Position numbers and translations under genes: made by a program. This document shows, piece after piece, positions 1 through 5,768 of a DNA stretch of 7,684 nucleotides. Each line of letters begins with the position of its first letter. Within the stretch, counting starts at the first letter, position 1. Where the stretch lies: NCBI GenBank assembly GCA_002450985.1, contig DKBA01000178.1:1-7684 (forward strand), read 5' to 3'. Below the pieces are notes generated by a model. The model was given only the letters and a program-made list of their open reading frames with translations, was not told the DNA's origin and did not search any database. This DNA comes from Acidimicrobiia bacterium UBA6912 (lineage in GTDB: Bacteria; Actinomycetota; Acidimicrobiia; Spongiisociales; UBA5794).

Positions 1-45
1 CGGCAGGTCGATGTAGTCGCTGAGCCAGCGAAGTGGTACACGCAT
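1..45 (-). CDS. pheT: Phenylalanyl-tRNA synthetase beta subunit, N-terminal fragment
   Basis: Only the first 15 codons are in the window; the gene continues past the left edge. The ATG at 45-43 opens a frame reading MRVPLRWLSDYIDLP, which is the characteristic N-terminus of bacterial PheT (MRVPLSWL-type start). It begins 3 nt after the TGA of pheS, in the string TGAGAGATG, so the two subunits should be translationally coupled. PheT forms the alpha2-beta2 enzyme with PheS and carries the tRNA-binding and editing modules. Identification rests on this short motif together with the invariant pheS-pheT order. Confidence 0.9.
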   Translation of the reverse strand, partial: MRVPLRWLSDYIDLP

Positions 46-48
46 CTC

Positions 49-1155
49 TCACCCCGGGAATTGCGTCAGGAAGCGCAGATCGTTCTCGATGAACATGCGC
101 ATGTTCTCGATGCCGTGGCGCGCCATGGCGAGCCGCTCGACACCGACGCCGAAGGCGAAGCCCGACACCTGGTCCGGGTCGTAGCCGACGGCGACGAACA
201 CGTTCGGGTCCACCATGCCGCAGCCGAGCATCTCGAGCCAGCCCTTGCCCTTGCAGACGCGGCACGCCGAGCTGCCGCCGTCGCAGTTGAAGCACGACAC
301 ATCGAGCTCGGCCGATGGCTCGGTGAACGGGAAGTAGTGCGGGCGCATCCGCACCTTCGTCTTGGGGCCGAAGTACTGCCGGGCGAACTCGGCGAGCGTC
401 CCCTTCAAGTCCGAGAACGTGATCGCCTCGTCGACCGCGAGCCCCTCGATCTGGTGGAACACCGGCAGATGCGTGGCGTCGATGGTGTCGTTGCGGTACG
501 CCTTGCCGGGGGCGACGATGTACACCGGCGGCGGGTGCTGCTCCATGTAGCGAGCCTGGATGGGCGACGTGTGGGCGCGGAGCAGCATCTCGTCCTCGGC
601 GCTGCCGTAGTCCAGGTACATCGTGTCGGACTCCAGGCGGCCGGGATGATCGGGCGGCGTGTTGAGGGCGTCGAAGTTGTACCAGGAGAGCTCGGCCTCC
701 GGGCCCTCTGCGACCTTGTAGCCGAGACCCACGAAGATCTCGGACACCTCGTCGATGACCTGCTGGATCAGGTGCAGGCCGCCGACGCGGAGCGTCCGGT
801 AGTCGAGCGTGACGTCGATGGCCTCGGCGGCGATCCGTGCCGCCCGTGCCGCGGCCTCGAGCTCGTCCCGGCGCCCGGCGATGGTCTCCTGGATGGCCGC
901 CGCCGCCTCCTGGATGGCCCGCCCGGCCGCGGCGCGCTCGCTCGGGTCGAGGGAGCCGAGGCCCCGACGCAACTCGGCGATCGGCGAGCGGGGCCCGACG
1001 AGGTCGGCCTCGACCGCGCCGAGCGCCTCAGGCGAGGAGGCCGCCGCAGCCTCGGTGGTGGCGCGGGCGCGAAGCTCGGAGAGAGTGGCGGCGAGGTCCA
1101 TGGGGTCGCCAAGGTTAGTGGTCGCCGGTGGCGGCTCCCCTCTGGTGTCGGTCAT
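49..1155 (-). CDS. pheS: Phenylalanyl-tRNA synthetase alpha subunit
   Basis: This 368-aa class II aminoacyl-tRNA synthetase subunit charges tRNA-Phe with phenylalanine in the cytoplasm, as a heterotetramer with PheT. Residues about 20-110 form the Ala/Glu/Arg-rich N-terminal coiled coil that contacts tRNA. The catalytic core follows: motif 1 region about 127-165 (ending WYNFDALN), motif 2 at about 218-238 (GKAYRNDTIDATH then FHQIEG), and motif 3 at 332-345 (GFAFGVGVERLAM). Residues 288-301 hold two CxxC pairs (C288/C291 and C298/C301) just before GWLEMLGCGMV, a metal-site-like insertion seen in many bacterial PheS proteins. The ATG at 1155 is chosen because GGAGG lies 7 nt upstream; the alternative Met19 has no ribosome binding site. 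The protein is somewhat longer than E. coli PheS (327 aa), mainly at the N-terminus. pheT follows after 3 nt. Confidence 0.97.
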   Translation of the reverse strand: MTDTRGEPPPATTNLGDPMDLAATLSELRARATTEAAAASSPEALGAVEADLVGPRSPIAELRRGLGSLDPSERAAAGRAIQEAAAAIQETIAGRRDELEAAARAARIAAEAIDVTLDYRTLRVGGLHLIQQVIDEVSEIFVGLGYKVAEGPEAELSWYNFDALNTPPDHPGRLESDTMYLDYGSAEDEMLLRAHTSPIQARYMEQHPPPVYIVAPGKAYRNDTIDATHLPVFHQIEGLAVDEAITFSDLKGTLAEFARQYFGPKTKVRMRPHYFPFTEPSAELDVSCFNCDGGSSACRVCKGKGWLEMLGCGMVDPNVFVAVGYDPDQVSGFAFGVGVERLAMARHGIENMRMFIENDLRFLTQFPG

Positions 1156-1175
1156 GTCTGGTCCTCCAACGAGAA

Positions 1176-1199
1176 ATGCCCGAGGCGGGCCTCGGGCAT
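1176..1199 (-). terminator. Strong hairpin before pheS (attenuator-like)
   Basis: This is an 11-nt perfect inverted repeat: ATGCCCGAGGC and its reverse complement separated by 2 nt, giving a practical stem of 10 bp with a 4-nt loop. On the transcript it is followed by AUUUCUCG and then the pheS ribosome binding site GGAGG, 21 nt upstream of the ATG. The U-run is short, so termination would be imperfect; it could instead be an attenuator or a structure that gates ribosome access. The hairpin is seen directly; its function is inferred. Confidence 0.5.
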
Positions 1200-1241
1200 C
1201 AGGATCGCGGTCGGGTGGTGCGGTTCAGGCGCGTCGTTCCG

Positions 1242-1259
1242 GCCGGGCCGATGCCCGGC
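1242..1259 (-). promoter_or_regulatory. Upstream hairpin in the pheS leader with alternative pairing
   Basis: This is a 7-bp perfect stem, GCCGGGC and GCCCGGC, around a 4-nt ATCG loop. Its 5' arm and loop (1257-1248 in the transcript) are also complementary over 10 contiguous positions, with one G-U pair, to 1202-1193, which is the 5' arm of the downstream hairpin. The two hairpins and the cross-pairing are therefore mutually exclusive. The rest of the 181-nt gap between the methyltransferase gene and pheS shows no convincing gene or promoter. Confidence 0.4.
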
Positions 1260-1336
1260 AGGTAAATGCGTAGACGACGCGGCGCATGCGCATGACGTCC
1301 AGGTTACCCGACGCTGCCCTGAGAGGGAACACGCCG

Positions 1337-2095
1337 TCACGGTCTCCGGCTCAGCGCATACATGATGATGCCGGCCGCCACCGCCGCGTTCAGACTCTCC
1401 ACGCCTCCCTGGAGCGGGATGGTGAGCCGGGCATCTGCCGTGTCGACCACATCGGCCGGGAGGCCCTGCGCCTCGTTGCCCACGAGCAGCGCCACAGGCC
1501 CGTCCGGCTCCCACGACGCGGGATCGATCCCGTCAGAGGCCACGGCGGCGGCGAGGCGCAGCCCACCGGCGGCGAGCTGGGGCAGCGGGCGGGTCGCCAG
1601 GGCGATGACCCGTGTCCCGAACTGGGTCGCTGCCGCGGCGCGAATGACGCGCGGCGACCACAGGTCGACGGTCCGGGGCGTGGCGGCCACACCGAACCCG
1701 AACGCGGCTGCGCTGCGAATGATGGCGCCCGCGTTGCCGGGGTCCTGTACGCCCCACAGGACGACGGTGTCCGCCGCGACCGGTGGATCACCGTCCGGGA
1801 TCTCGACGACGGCGACCGGGCCGCGGGGATGCGTCGTCCCGGCGAGCTTGCGCAGCACGCCGTGGCCCACGGTGGTGGTGGGGGCGCCACTCGCGGCTGC
1901 GGCCGCCCCCCCGGCCTCGTCGCCTTCGAGCACGAACACCTCACGGACGACCGCACCGAACGCGACGACGTCGGTGAGCTGGTGGGGGCCTTCGACCAGG
2001 GTGAGCCCCGCGGCGCGGCGACGCCGCGGGTCGTGGAGCTTGGCCAGCTCGACGACCCGCGGGTTGCGCGGGGAGGTGAGCACGCGCCCGGTCAC
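1337..2095 (-). CDS. SpoU/TrmH-family RNA 2'-O-methyltransferase (TsnR-like)
   Basis: This 252-aa protein belongs to the SPOUT superfamily (trefoil-knot fold), which methylates ribose 2'-OH groups in rRNA or tRNA using S-adenosylmethionine. An N-terminal substrate-binding region (about 1-100) contains the family hallmark LVEGPHQL at 33-40. The catalytic domain shows all three SpoU motifs: motif 1 at 117-133 (QDPGNAGAIIRSA, with N121 and R127), motif 2 at 204-212 (LVGNEAQGL, with E208), and motif 3 at 226-239 (IPLQGGVESLNAAV, with S234 and N236). The GTG start at 2095 lies 10 nt after the rplT stop, and a GAGG about 8 nt upstream overlaps that stop. A second in-frame GTG four codons later is possible. 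Position between rplT and pheS is typical of Actinobacteria, where the gene is often called tsnR or spoU. The exact target nucleotide cannot be read from the sequence; resistance to thiostrepton should not be assumed. Confidence 0.92.
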   Translation of the reverse strand: MTGRVLTSPRNPRVVELAKLHDPRRRRAAGLTLVEGPHQLTDVVAFGAVVREVFVLEGDEAGGAAAAASGAPTTTVGHGVLRKLAGTTHPRGPVAVVEIPDGDPPVAADTVVLWGVQDPGNAGAIIRSAAAFGFGVAATPRTVDLWSPRVIRAAAATQFGTRVIALATRPLPQLAAGGLRLAAAVASDGIDPASWEPDGPVALLVGNEAQGLPADVVDTADARLTIPLQGGVESLNAAVAAGIIMYALSRRP

Positions 2096-2105
2096 GGGCT
2101 CGTCC

Positions 2106-2471
2106 TCAGCGGTTGGCGGCTGCGGCGTCGTTGGCGGCGGCGACGAGCGCCGAGAAGGCTTCGGGATCGTTCACGGCCATCTCGGCCAGCATCTTGCGAT
2201 CGACCTCGATCTCGGCAGCTTTGAGCCCGGCCATGAGCTGGGAGTAGGTCGTGCCGTTGAGGCGGGCAGCCGCATTGATCCGCTGGATCCACAGCCGGCG
2301 GAACTGGCCCTTACGTGCCCTCCGGTCGCGGTAGGCGTATTGCAGCGAGTTGAGGGTCTGCTCCCTCGCCGCCCGATATCTCCGGCTGCGCGCTCCGGTT
2401 GCGCCTGAGGCGCGTTCGAGGACCTTGCGGCGCTTCTTCTTGGCGTTGACGGCGCGTTTGACTCTCGCCAT
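2106..2471 (-). CDS. rplT: 50S ribosomal protein L20 (bL20)
   Basis: This 121-aa, very basic protein binds 23S rRNA and is needed early in 50S subunit assembly. The start MARVKRAVNAKKKRRKVL is the classic long positively charged N-terminal extension, and the body carries the family signature WIQRINAAARLNGTTYSQLM at about 61-80 followed by GLKAAEIEVDRKMLAEMA. Length matches the usual 117-125 aa. The ATG at 2471 lies 12 nt after the rpmI stop. In several bacteria L20 represses its own operon by binding mRNA upstream of infC or rpmI; whether it does so here cannot be told, but a structured infC leader is present. Confidence 0.98.
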   Translation of the reverse strand: MARVKRAVNAKKKRRKVLERASGATGARSRRYRAAREQTLNSLQYAYRDRRARKGQFRRLWIQRINAAARLNGTTYSQLMAGLKAAEIEVDRKMLAEMAVNDPEAFSALVAAANDAAAANR

Positions 2472-2474
2472 GGT

Positions 2475-2485
2475 GATCTCCTCCT
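2475..2485 (-). promoter_or_regulatory. Extended Shine-Dalgarno of rplT overlapping the rpmI stop codon
   Basis: The transcript reads UAGGAGGAGAUCACC before the AUG. AGGAGG plus GAUC, with one mismatch between them, follows the expected complement of the 16S rRNA 3' end (AGGAGGUGAUC) over 10 of 11 positions. The UAG is the rpmI stop codon, so a ribosome finishing L35 terminates on the rplT ribosome binding site. This fits equal, coupled synthesis of the two ribosomal proteins. Confidence 0.8.
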
Positions 2486-2678
2486 ACCGGCCCAGCAGGC
2501 GGCGGGCCCGCTTCGCGTCACCGCCGGTGAGGGTGGCCTCGCCGGCCACGCGTCGCCATCGGCTTGCGGATTTCTTGTGGCGGTTGTGCCCGCGCCACGC
2601 CTTCATGTGCCGGACCTTTCCGGTCCCGGTCACCTTGAGGCGCTTCGCGGCACCGCGATGCGTCTTCTGTTTCGGCAC
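2484..2678 (-). CDS. rpmI: 50S ribosomal protein L35 (bL35)
   Basis: This small (64 aa), highly basic component of the large ribosomal subunit is recognised from its N-terminus, (M/V)PKQKTHRGAAKRLKVTGTG, which matches the near-invariant PKxKTHxGAAKRFKxTGxG signature, and its C-terminus DAKRARRLL. Length equals the family norm of 64-66 aa. The start is a GTG at 2678, with GAGGAG 9 nt upstream; no ATG is available at the right place, and the long open frame upstream overlaps infC and is not coding. It lies between infC (26-nt gap) and rplT (12-nt gap), the universal infC-rpmI-rplT order. Confidence 0.97.
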   Translation of the reverse strand: MPKQKTHRGAAKRLKVTGTGKVRHMKAWRGHNRHKKSASRWRRVAGEATLTGGDAKRARRLLGR

Positions 2679-2704
2679 GTTCTCACGCTCCTCGGAGGTC
2701 GCCG

Positions 2705-3277
2705 TCACTCCTCTTCGGTGGCGGCGTCCTGTGGTTCGTTCTTGGATTCCCTCTGGGGTGTGGGGCGCCGGACGGGCGCCAGCACCATGGTCATTTGCCG
2801 CCCGTCCAGCCGGGGCATGGTCTCGACGGTGCCGAGACCCTCCACGCTGTCGACGAGTCGCTCGAGGATCTCCCTCCCCAACTCGGGGTGGGTGACCTCG
2901 CGGCCGCGGAACCGCATCGTGACCTTGACCTTGTCGCCGTCGCCGAGGAATCGCTCCACCCGCTTTCGCTTCACGTCGAAGTCGTTCGACGAGATCTTGG
3001 GGCGGAACTGCACCTCTTTGACGACGGTGCGGGTCTGCTTCTTCCTCGCTTCCCGTGCCCGTACCGACTGTTCGTACTTGTACCTGCCGTAGTCCATCAT
3101 CCGGACCACGGGCGGTCGGGCATCGGGGGCGACCTCGACGAGATCGAGGCCAAGCTGGTCGGCCAGCCAACGGGCCTCTTCGATCGACTTCACTCCGATC
3201 TGGCCGCCGTCGGGATCGACGAGACGAACCTCACGAGCGCGGATGCGATCGTTGACCCTCGGTTCCTTGCTGGTGAT
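2705..3277 (-). CDS. infC: Translation initiation factor IF-3, probable ATC start
   Basis: IF-3 binds the 30S subunit, blocks premature 50S joining and checks the start codon. From the proposed start the protein has 190 aa. The IF3-N domain covers about 7-77 (EPRVNDRIR, then DLVEVAPDARPPV and MMDYGRYKYE). The IF3-C domain covers about 84-169 (VVKEVQFRPKIS, KVKVTMRFRGRE, DGRQMTMVLAP). An acidic Glu/Gln-rich tail of about 15 residues follows. The start is unusual. The best ribosome binding site, GGGAGG at 3291-3286, is 8 nt from an ATC at 3277, giving (M)TSKEPRVND, which lines up with IF-3 N-termini of the ISxEPRIN type. The in-frame GTG at 3286 overlaps that ribosome binding site and has none of its own. 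An annotation pipeline barring ATC would extend to GTG (193 aa) or further upstream. Identity is certain; the start is an inference. Confidence 0.95.
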   Translation of the reverse strand: MTSKEPRVNDRIRAREVRLVDPDGGQIGVKSIEEARWLADQLGLDLVEVAPDARPPVVRMMDYGRYKYEQSVRAREARKKQTRTVVKEVQFRPKISSNDFDVKRKRVERFLGDGDKVKVTMRFRGREVTHPELGREILERLVDSVEGLGTVETMPRLDGRQMTMVLAPVRRPTPQRESKNEPQDAATEEE

Positions 3278-3344
3278 AGGACGCACCTCCCAGGTGGCTT
3301 CTCGTGCCGACACCCGACGACCCGCCGGGGGGGACCCGGAACGC

Positions 3345-3371
3345 AAAACGGGCAGCACGATGAGTGCTGCC
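3345..3371 (-). terminator. Terminator-like hairpin in the infC leader
   Basis: This is a perfect 8-bp stem, GGCAGCAC and GTGCTGCC, with a 5-nt loop. On the transcript it is followed by CGUUUUGCG. It lies about 75 nt downstream of the predicted transcription start and about 70 nt upstream of the infC start, so it fits an attenuator rather than an end-of-operon terminator. A weaker 7-bp alternative (GCUGCUU at 3425-3419 with the 5' arm, one G-U pair) could act as an antiterminator. Stem and U-run are seen; regulation is inferred. Confidence 0.5.
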
Positions 3372-3454
3372 TGTCGGGGTAGTCGACCTCGGCGCACCTC
3401 ATGCGGTGGCCGGGTGGGAAGCAGCGCCTCCGCTTGGCGTCGGTTGTGGCCGAG

Positions 3455-3483
3455 AGTATACGTACGCGTGGCCGCCACGACAA
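3455..3483 (-). promoter_or_regulatory. Sigma70-type promoter for infC-rpmI-rplT
   Basis: On the minus strand TTGTCG (3483-3478) and TATACT (3460-3455) are separated by exactly 17 nt. The -10 box matches the consensus in five of six positions and the -35 in four of six. It is an A/T-rich island in a GC-rich sequence. Transcription would begin near 3448, giving a leader of about 170 nt before infC. The -35 box starts only 10 nt after the ribH stop codon, and no terminator lies between them. The leader from 3448 to 3278 holds one strong hairpin (described separately) and no convincing gene. Confidence 0.7.
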
Positions 3484-3493
3484 CGCCCGCGAG

Positions 3494-3958
3494 TCACTCC
3501 GGACGCAGGTCGCGCAGCACGAGCGCGGTGCGCACCGCCGCCTCGGCCGCCTCGGCGCCCTTGTTGGCGTGACCCGGCATGCTCCGCACTCGTGCATGCT
3601 CGGGGTCGCGTGCGGTGAGGATGCCGAAGGCGACGGGGGTGCCGGTGTCGAGCATCACCCGCATCAGACCTTCGGAGGCGCGGTGGGCCACGTGCTCGTA
3701 ATGGTCCGTCTCGCCCTCGATCACGGCTCCGATGGCGACGACGGCGTCGTGGTTCGTGGCGAGCTGCCGGGCGACGAGGGGGAGCTCGAAGGCTCCCGGG
3801 ACTGCGACGACGTCCACCTCGGCTCCTGCGGTCTCGAGCCACGCCACCGCGCCCTCACGGAGGCCCCCGGTGACCGCCTCGTTGAAGGTCGCCCAGGCGA
3901 CCGCCACCCGCAGCCCCGTGGCGTCGACGGGCTCCTGGATGGAGGCACCGGACTTCAT
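3494..3958 (-). CDS. ribH: 6,7-dimethyl-8-ribityllumazine synthase
   Basis: This 154-aa enzyme condenses 5-amino-6-ribitylaminouracil with 3,4-dihydroxy-2-butanone 4-phosphate to give lumazine, the direct riboflavin precursor; family members assemble as pentamers or icosahedral shells. Visible signatures are the substrate-contacting ATFN (F25), VPGAFELPL at 53-61, GAVIEGETDHYEHVA at 77-91 with probable catalytic H86, GTPVAFGILT at 106-115, and NKGAEAAEAA at 132-141, with a nearby Arg (R123 or R125) positioned for phosphate binding. The ATG at 3958 overlaps the ribBA stop in ATGA (4 nt), so expression is coupled to ribBA. Longer upstream readings of this frame lie inside ribBA and are not coding. 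It is the last gene of the rib cluster; no terminator follows before the infC promoter. Confidence 0.96.
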   Translation of the reverse strand: MKSGASIQEPVDATGLRVAVAWATFNEAVTGGLREGAVAWLETAGAEVDVVAVPGAFELPLVARQLATNHDAVVAIGAVIEGETDHYEHVAHRASEGLMRVMLDTGTPVAFGILTARDPEHARVRSMPGHANKGAEAAEAAVRTALVLRDLRPE

Positions 3959-5163
3959 GCGCCCTCGTCCTCGATGAGATGGCCGAGCTTCGTGCGCTTC
4001 GTCTCCAGGTAGCGAACGTTGAACGGCCCGACGCCGGCGCGATGGGGCACCCGCTCGACCACGCGTACCCCGTAGAGCTCGAGCTGGCGCTGCTTCTCGG
4101 GGTTGTTCGTCATCAGGCGGACGTTCGCCACCTTCAGATCGGTGAGGATCTGCGCATCGAGCGCAAAGGAGCGCATGTCGGCGCCGAAACCGAGCGCATG
4201 ATTGGCCTCGACGGTGTCGTGCCCTTCGTCCTGGAGGCGGTAGGCGGAGAGCTTGTTGAGCAGCCCGATGCCGCGGCCCTCGTGTGAGCGGTTGTAGACG
4301 AGGATCCCCCGCTCCTCGTCGGCGATGCGGGTCAGCGCGGAGTGGAGCTGGGCCCGGCAGTCGCAGCGCTGCGAGCCGAGCACGTCCCCGGTGAAGCACT
4401 CGGAGTGCACTCGGGTGAGCACCCGCTCGGCGCCGGCGACCTCGCCCTTGACGAGCGCGACATGCTCCGTGCCGTCGAGCACCGACCGGAACCCGATCGC
4501 CCGAAACTCGCCATGGTCGGTGGGGAGGAGCGCTTCGGCCTCGCGCCGGACCAGCGTCTCGGTCGTCCACCGATGGGCCACGAGCTCGGCGATCGACAGC
4601 ATCGGGATCTGGTGAGCAACGGCGAACTCGACCAGGCGCCTCCCCCGCATCATGGTGCCGTCATCCTCCACGAGCTCGCAGAGCACGCCTGCGGGCGCCG
4701 TTCCGGCGAGCCGGCAGAGGTCGAGGGCGGCCTCGGTGTGTCCGGGGCGGACGAGGACGCCCCCCGGCGTGTATCGGAGCGGGAACACGTGCCCGGGTCT
4801 GGCGAAGTCGGCGGCGGTGTAACGCCGGTCGGCGAGGGCCCGGATCGTCGCGGCGCGATCGGCCGCCGAGATACCCGTGGTGGTGCCGTGGACCAGGTCG
4901 ACGGAGATGGTGAACGCCGTCTTGAACGACTCCGTGTTCTGGGTGACCATGAGCGGCAGCCCCAGCTCGTCGAGGCGGTCCCGCTCGAGCGGCACACAGA
5001 CCAGCCCGCTCGTGTGGCGCACCATGAACGCGATCTGCTCGGACGTCACGTTTGCGGCTGGGAGGATGAGATCCCCCTCGTTCTCCCGGTTCTCGTCGTC
5101 GACGACGAGAACGAATCGCCCTTCGGCGAGGGCGGCGACGGCGCGGGCTACGGCCTCGCTCAC
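3955..5163 (-). CDS. ribBA: Bifunctional 3,4-dihydroxy-2-butanone 4-phosphate synthase / GTP cyclohydrolase II
   Basis: This 402-aa fusion supplies both branches of riboflavin synthesis: the RibB half converts ribulose 5-phosphate to dihydroxybutanone phosphate plus formate, and the RibA half opens GTP to the diaminopyrimidine precursor. The RibB domain (about 1-200) shows the acidic metal/substrate loop DDENRENEGD at 22-31, HTSGLVCVPL at 50-59, TTGISAADR at 95-103, RPGHVFPLR at 122-130 and GHTEAALDL at 141-149. The RibA domain (about 205-400) has the zinc site C256, C267, C269 in SECFTGDVLGSQRCDC, then Y290 and HEGRGIGLLNKL at 294-305, DTVEANHALGF at 316-326 and MTNNPEK at 351-357. No key residue appears lost. 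The GTG start at 5163 overlaps the ribE stop in GTGA, with GGAGG 7 nt upstream. The fusion is the usual form in Actinobacteria and Bacillus. Confidence 0.97.
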   Translation of the reverse strand: MSEAVARAVAALAEGRFVLVVDDENRENEGDLILPAANVTSEQIAFMVRHTSGLVCVPLERDRLDELGLPLMVTQNTESFKTAFTISVDLVHGTTTGISAADRAATIRALADRRYTAADFARPGHVFPLRYTPGGVLVRPGHTEAALDLCRLAGTAPAGVLCELVEDDGTMMRGRRLVEFAVAHQIPMLSIAELVAHRWTTETLVRREAEALLPTDHGEFRAIGFRSVLDGTEHVALVKGEVAGAERVLTRVHSECFTGDVLGSQRCDCRAQLHSALTRIADEERGILVYNRSHEGRGIGLLNKLSAYRLQDEGHDTVEANHALGFGADMRSFALDAQILTDLKVANVRLMTNNPEKQRQLELYGVRVVERVPHRAGVGPFNVRYLETKRTKLGHLIEDEGA

Positions 5164-5768
5164 GGTGCAGCCTCCATCATGCGTTCGACGTACTTGGCGA
5201 TGACGTCAGCCTCGAGGTTCACGGCGTCGCCAACCGCACGCTGCCCGAGCACGGTCACCTCCAGCGTGTGGGGGATGAGCACCACCTCGAACCAGGTGGC
5301 GTCGGAGCGGGGACGCGACACGGCGGTGATGGTGAGGCTCACGCCGTCGACGGTCACCGACCCCTTCTCCACCAGGTAGCGGTCGAGATCAGGTGGCACG
5401 GCGACGCGGATGCGCCTCGCCTCACCCTCGGCATCGATGCGGGCGATGGTGCCTACGGCATCGACGTGACCCTGGACGACGTGGCCGTCGAAGCGCCCGT
5501 TTGCCGCCATCGGCCGCTCCAGGTCGACGGAGTCGCCGACACCGAGCGCGCCGAGGTTGGTGCGAGAGAGCGTCTCCCCGACCGCCTCGAGCGTGAAGCC
5601 GGAGGCGCCCACGGAGACCGCCGTGAGACAGACGCCGTTGACGGCGACCGAGTCGCCGATCTTCATGCCGCGGGCGGTGGCAGCCGCCGTGATCTGCATG
5701 CGGCGGCCGGTGTCGGTCTCGGCAACCGCCGCAACCGTTCCCAGCTCGGTGACGATGCCGGTGAACAT
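5160..5768 (-). CDS. ribE: Riboflavin synthase, alpha chain
   Basis: This 202-aa enzyme dismutates two molecules of 6,7-dimethyl-8-ribityllumazine into riboflavin and the pyrimidine that RibH reuses. Two similar lumazine-binding beta-barrel halves are visible. The first is about 1-90, opening with the invariant MFTGIV and including GDSVAVNGVCLTAV at 38-51 with C48. The second is about 95-190, with GHVVQGHVDAVG at 95-106, KGSVTVDGVSLTI at 135-147 and VNLEADVIAKYVERM at 183-197, which includes the C-terminal trimerisation helix. The start is fixed by MFTGIV at 5768 with GGGGAGGG just upstream; longer readings of the frame are a shadow of ribD. It overlaps the ribD stop by one base (TGATG) and the ribBA start by four. 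The gene is called ribE in enteric usage and ribB or ribC in other schemes. Confidence 0.97.
   Translation of the reverse strand: MFTGIVTELGTVAAVAETDTGRRMQITAAATARGMKIGDSVAVNGVCLTAVSVGASGFTLEAVGETLSRTNLGALGVGDSVDLERPMAANGRFDGHVVQGHVDAVGTIARIDAEGEARRIRVAVPPDLDRYLVEKGSVTVDGVSLTITAVSRPRSDATWFEVVLIPHTLEVTVLGQRAVGDAVNLEADVIAKYVERMMEAAP

Noticed and set aside
1200..1260. T-box riboswitch for pheS
   Set aside because: A string resembling GGGTGG...CGG occurs here but on the plus strand, opposite to pheS, and no T-box specifier stem or antiterminator consensus was found on the minus strand.
1225..1293. Possible 22-codon leader peptide upstream of pheS (starts MRMRRVVYAF)
   Set aside because: It has no ribosome binding site, only one Phe codon and one Tyr codon, and ribosome stalling there would favour the downstream hairpin, the opposite of what Phe-starvation control needs.
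61..1365. A long plus-strand open frame antisense to pheS
   Set aside because: It is the mirror of the pheS codon pattern in GC-rich DNA. Its product is Arg/Val/Glu/Asp-rich without recognisable motifs, while pheS on the other strand is unmistakable. Similar plus-strand frames elsewhere (for example 1286-2224 and 4342-5379) are rejected for the same reason.
3190..3402. Cys-rich 70-codon frame across the infC leader (contains SSCCPFC)
   Set aside because: It has no ribosome binding site, overlaps infC in another frame for half its length, and the Cys run is simply the translation of the GGCAGCAC hairpin.
3278..3448. Canonical L20 leader (L20-binding pseudoknot) upstream of infC
   Set aside because: I could not identify the helix junction or pseudoknot that defines known L20 leaders; only a simple hairpin with a U-run can be supported.
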